Of a stretch of 7,365 nucleotides of DNA, positions 5,313 through 7,365 are shown piece after piece (the stretch's first letter is position 1; the number at the start of each line of letters is the position of its first letter). Location: positions 1 through 7,365 of the forward strand of contig MEFT01000143.1 in NCBI GenBank assembly GCA_001725215.1, in the 5' to 3' direction. This stretch comes from Clostridium sp. SCN 57-10. GTDB lineage: Bacteria > Bacillota > Clostridia > Oscillospirales > Butyricicoccaceae. Below the pieces are notes generated by a model. It was not told the DNA's origin. It saw only the letters and a program-made list of their open reading frames with translations, and did not search any database. The position numbers and the translations under genes are program-made.

Positions 5313-7365
5313 ATGAAAGAGTATTTGCGTGACGAGCTCGAGGTGCTTCTCGAGCAAAAAACAACGGCCGACGGCCTTTCTGAGCATGAAGCCCAGCAGC
5401 GGCTTACACAGCACGGGAAAAATAAGCTGGTCGAAGGGAAAAAGGCCACCGTGTTTCAGCGCTTGATGGCACAGTTTGCAGATCCCATGATTATCATTCT
5501 TCTCGTGGCCGCCGCGATTTCGGGCGCTACGGCTATCTATGAGGGAGAATCGTTTGTCGATGTCATTATCATCCTGACCGTCGTCATCATTAACGCCGTG
5601 CTCGGCGTTGTGCAGGAGAGCAAGGCCGAAAAGGCGATCGCGGCGTTGCAGGAAATGACAGCCGCAACATCAAAGGTCATTCGCGACGGACGACACGCTG
5701 TCATTAAAAGCGAAGAACTTGTACCGGGCGACATCATCGTTCTCGAAGCGGGCGACGCTGTGCCCGCCGACGCGCGCATCCTCACCTGCGCCAGCATGAA
5801 GATTGAGGAAGCGGCACTGACGGGTGAATCGGTGCCCGTAACCAAGGACACAGCGGCGCTTCACGCTGAGGATGGCAAAAATGTGCCGCTCGGCGACCGC
5901 AAAAACATGGTCTATATGGGAAGCACGGTCGTTTACGGACGCGGTACCGCCGTCGTGGTTGCCACCGGCATGGACACTGAGATGGGCAAAATTGCCGATG
6001 CGCTTGCCAAAGCGCAAGATGGAGAAACGCCCCTGCAGATCAAGCTGAATCAGCTCAGCAAAATTTTGAGCGTGCTGGTCATCGGCATCTGCGCGGTGGT
6101 GTTTGCCATTGATTTGATTCGTATGTACCCTGCCGTCACGGGTGAAAAGGTTCTTGACACGTTTATGATCGCCGTCAGCCTCGCGGTTGCGGCCATTCCG
6201 GAAGGTCTTGCGGCCGTCGTTACCATTGTGCTGTCGATCGGCGTGACCAACATGTCGAAGCGCAATGCCGTGATTCGGCGTCTGACGGCGGTTGAAACCC
6301 TAGGCTGTGCACAGGTTATCTGCTCGGATAAGACGGGTACGCTGACCCAGAACAAAATGACCGTTGTCGAGCATACAGGCGCCGACGAAACGCTTCTTGC
6401 GCGTGCGATGGCGCTCTGTTCGGATGCCGAGCTCGACGAGACGGGCAAGGCGATCGGCGAGCCAACCGAATGTGCGCTGGTTAATTATGCAAACAAGTTG
6501 GGTCTTGATAAAGGCAAGCTGAAGCAAGAGTATCGCCGCGTTGGTGAGGCGCCGTTTGATTCCATGCGCAAAATGATGTCTACCGTGCACAAAACGCCGG
6601 ATGGCGCTGTGGTGCAATATACCAAGGGTGCGCCCGACGAAGTGCTTAAATGCTGCACCCATGCGGTGTATGACGGTACTCTGGTGTCGCTTGACGATGC
6701 GCTGCGTGCGCGTATCCTGCGCGACAATAAAACGATGGCTGATCAAGCGCTGCGTGTACTCGGCGCTGCCTTCCGCGAGTGGAGTGAGTTCCCGCACAGC
6801 TGGGAGCCAGAGGTGCTCGAGCAGTCGCTCTGTTTCATCGGCTTGACGGGCATGATCGATCCGGTGCGTCCTGAGGTAGGACCTGCCATTGAGCGCTGCC
6901 GCATGGCAGGAATTCGCCCCATCATGATTACGGGCGACCACAGAGACACGGCGGTTGCCATCGCGACGCAACTTGGTATCATCCAAAGCCCCGATGAGGC
7001 GATTACAGGCGCTGCGCTCGACGAAATCACCGAAGAGCATATGCCCGATGTCATTGAGAAATATTCGGTCTACGCGCGTGTACAGCCCGAGCATAAGGTG
7101 CGCATCGTCAACGCGTGGCGCGCCAAAGGCAAGATTACGGCAATGACAGGTGACGGGGTCAACGATGCACCGTCCATCAAAAATGCCGACATCGGCGTTG
7201 GCCATGACGCGGGCGATTTGGGCGATGGGCAGTGGCGGGAAGAAGAGCACGCGCTGCGCCAGGCCGAGATCGCGGGCGAGCGCGACGAGGGCGGGTTTCA
7301 TGATGCCGTCGCCGTAGATGTGAAATTCGGCCTCTGGAGCCGCGTCGAGCACCCGCGGAAACGCA
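5313..7365 (+). CDS. P2-type cation-transporting ATPase, truncated by a junction near 7202
   Basis: A GGAGG site (5303-5307) lies 5 nt before ATG 5313, and the frame stays open to the window end. The motifs are in order for a Ca2+/Mn2+-type P2A pump of the plasma membrane. Membrane segments lie at about 58-76 and 81-100, actuator TGES at 170-173, and further segments at 251-269 and about 282-305 with PEGL (296-299). The phosphorylation motif is SDKTGTLT (Asp339), the nucleotide site is KGAPD (438-442), and the hinge motifs are MITGDH (538-543) and TGDGVNDAP (612-620). Homology stops after NADIGVG, residue 630. The rest, about 54 codons, is the antisense of a glycosyltransferase gene, so the natural end and TM5-10 (some 250 residues) are missing. 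The metal-sensing leader points to Mn2+ (or Ca2+) export. The ion itself is not proven by sequence. Confidence 0.9.
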   Translation, partial: MKEYLRDELEVLLEQKTTADGLSEHEAQQRLTQHGKNKLVEGKKATVFQRLMAQFADPMIIILLVAAAISGATAIYEGESFVDVIIILTVVIINAVLGVVQESKAEKAIAALQEMTAATSKVIRDGRHAVIKSEELVPGDIIVLEAGDAVPADARILTCASMKIEEAALTGESVPVTKDTAALHAEDGKNVPLGDRKNMVYMGSTVVYGRGTAVVVATGMDTEMGKIADALAKAQDGETPLQIKLNQLSKILSVLVIGICAVVFAIDLIRMYPAVTGEKVLDTFMIAVSLAVAAIPEGLAAVVTIVLSIGVTNMSKRNAVIRRLTAVETLGCAQVICSDKTGTLTQNKMTVVEHTGADETLLARAMALCSDAELDETGKAIGEPTECALVNYANKLGLDKGKLKQEYRRVGEAPFDSMRKMMSTVHKTPDGAVVQYTKGAPDEVLKCCTHAVYDGTLVSLDDALRARILRDNKTMADQALRVLGAAFREWSEFPHSWEPEVLEQSLCFIGLTGMIDPVRPEVGPAIERCRMAGIRPIMITGDHRDTAVAIATQLGIIQSPDEAITGAALDEITEEHMPDVIEKYSVYARVQPEHKVRIVNAWRAKGKITAMTGDGVNDAPSIKNADIGVGHDAGDLGDGQWREEEHALRQAEIAGERDEGGFHDAVAVDVKFGLWSRVEHPRKR
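7185..7365 (-). CDS. GT4-family glycosyltransferase, internal fragment
   Basis: Read leftward from the window edge, the minus strand encodes AFPRVLDAAPEAEFHIYGDG, then residues including ALARDLGLAQRVLFFPP and IARVMANADVG. This is the C-terminal Rossmann domain pattern of GT4 glycosyltransferases. EFHIYGDG is the strand-loop before the donor-binding helix, and NADVG normally leads into the conserved donor phosphate/Glu region. That continuation is absent: after NADVGI the frame enters the antisense of the ATPase gene. The fragment is thus cut at the junction on its 3' side and by the window on its 5' side. GT4 enzymes of this kind add sugars to envelope polysaccharides or lipids, but donor and acceptor cannot be told. 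The minus frame stays open well into the ATPase region only by chance. Confidence 0.82.

Noticed and set aside
6300..7184. Leftward continuation of the minus-strand glycosyltransferase frame into the ATPase gene
   Set aside because: Glycosyltransferase similarity ends at about 7185. The rest is antisense of conserved ATPase motifs such as DKTGTLT and GDGVNDAP, so it is open by chance.

Overview
The window looks like a chromosomal segment of a moderately GC-rich Bacillota (Clostridia-like) genome. The evidence is a YerC/TrpR-like regulator, an Hsp33 with an intact zinc motif, Shine-Dalgarno sites of the GGAGG type, sigma-A-type promoters and a manganese-type yybP-ykoY leader. The species cannot be named from this alone. 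All full genes read on the + strand. The only minus-strand coding regions are fragments at the two ends.

Layout. Positions 1-68 (minus) hold the N-terminus of a MerR-family regulator with a MerR-style promoter and operator at 91-121. It is divergent from a HAD phosphatase-like gene (152-787). Next is a compact cluster: a YerC/TrpR-like regulator (873-1160) overlapping an SAM-dependent methyltransferase (1157-1900) by ATGA, then hslO/Hsp33 (1919-2800). A long hairpin and a full-consensus promoter with upstream A-tracts follow. They lead into a four-gene tRNA array, Val(UAC), Asp(GUC), Phe(GAA), Cys(GCA), which ends in a canonical terminator. Downstream are an A/T-richer gene for a protein made of two diverged copies of an NTF2/SnoaL-like domain (3365-4531) and a DUF6886-type gene (4595-5119). 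A promoter, a yybP-ykoY-like (Mn2+) aptamer and an overlapping terminator (5130-5273) then precede a P2-type cation ATPase beginning at 5313.

Main anomaly. The ATPase is normal through the phosphorylation and hinge motifs up to about 7202. The sequence then switches abruptly to the inside of a GT4 glycosyltransferase gene on the opposite strand, which runs to the window end. The junction lies in a short near-palindromic stretch whose bases fit both families. This is either an inversion breakpoint or, more likely, a chimeric join in the assembly or read. The ATPase has no C-terminal membrane domain here, and its last codons should not be read as biology until the join is checked.

How it works together. 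The best-supported regulatory unit is the metal-sensing leader plus cation ATPase: metal binding would form P1, block the terminator and switch on the pump. The tRNA array shows signs of recent rearrangement: a Phe gene without encoded CCA, and a hairpin without a U-tract stranded between Phe and Cys.
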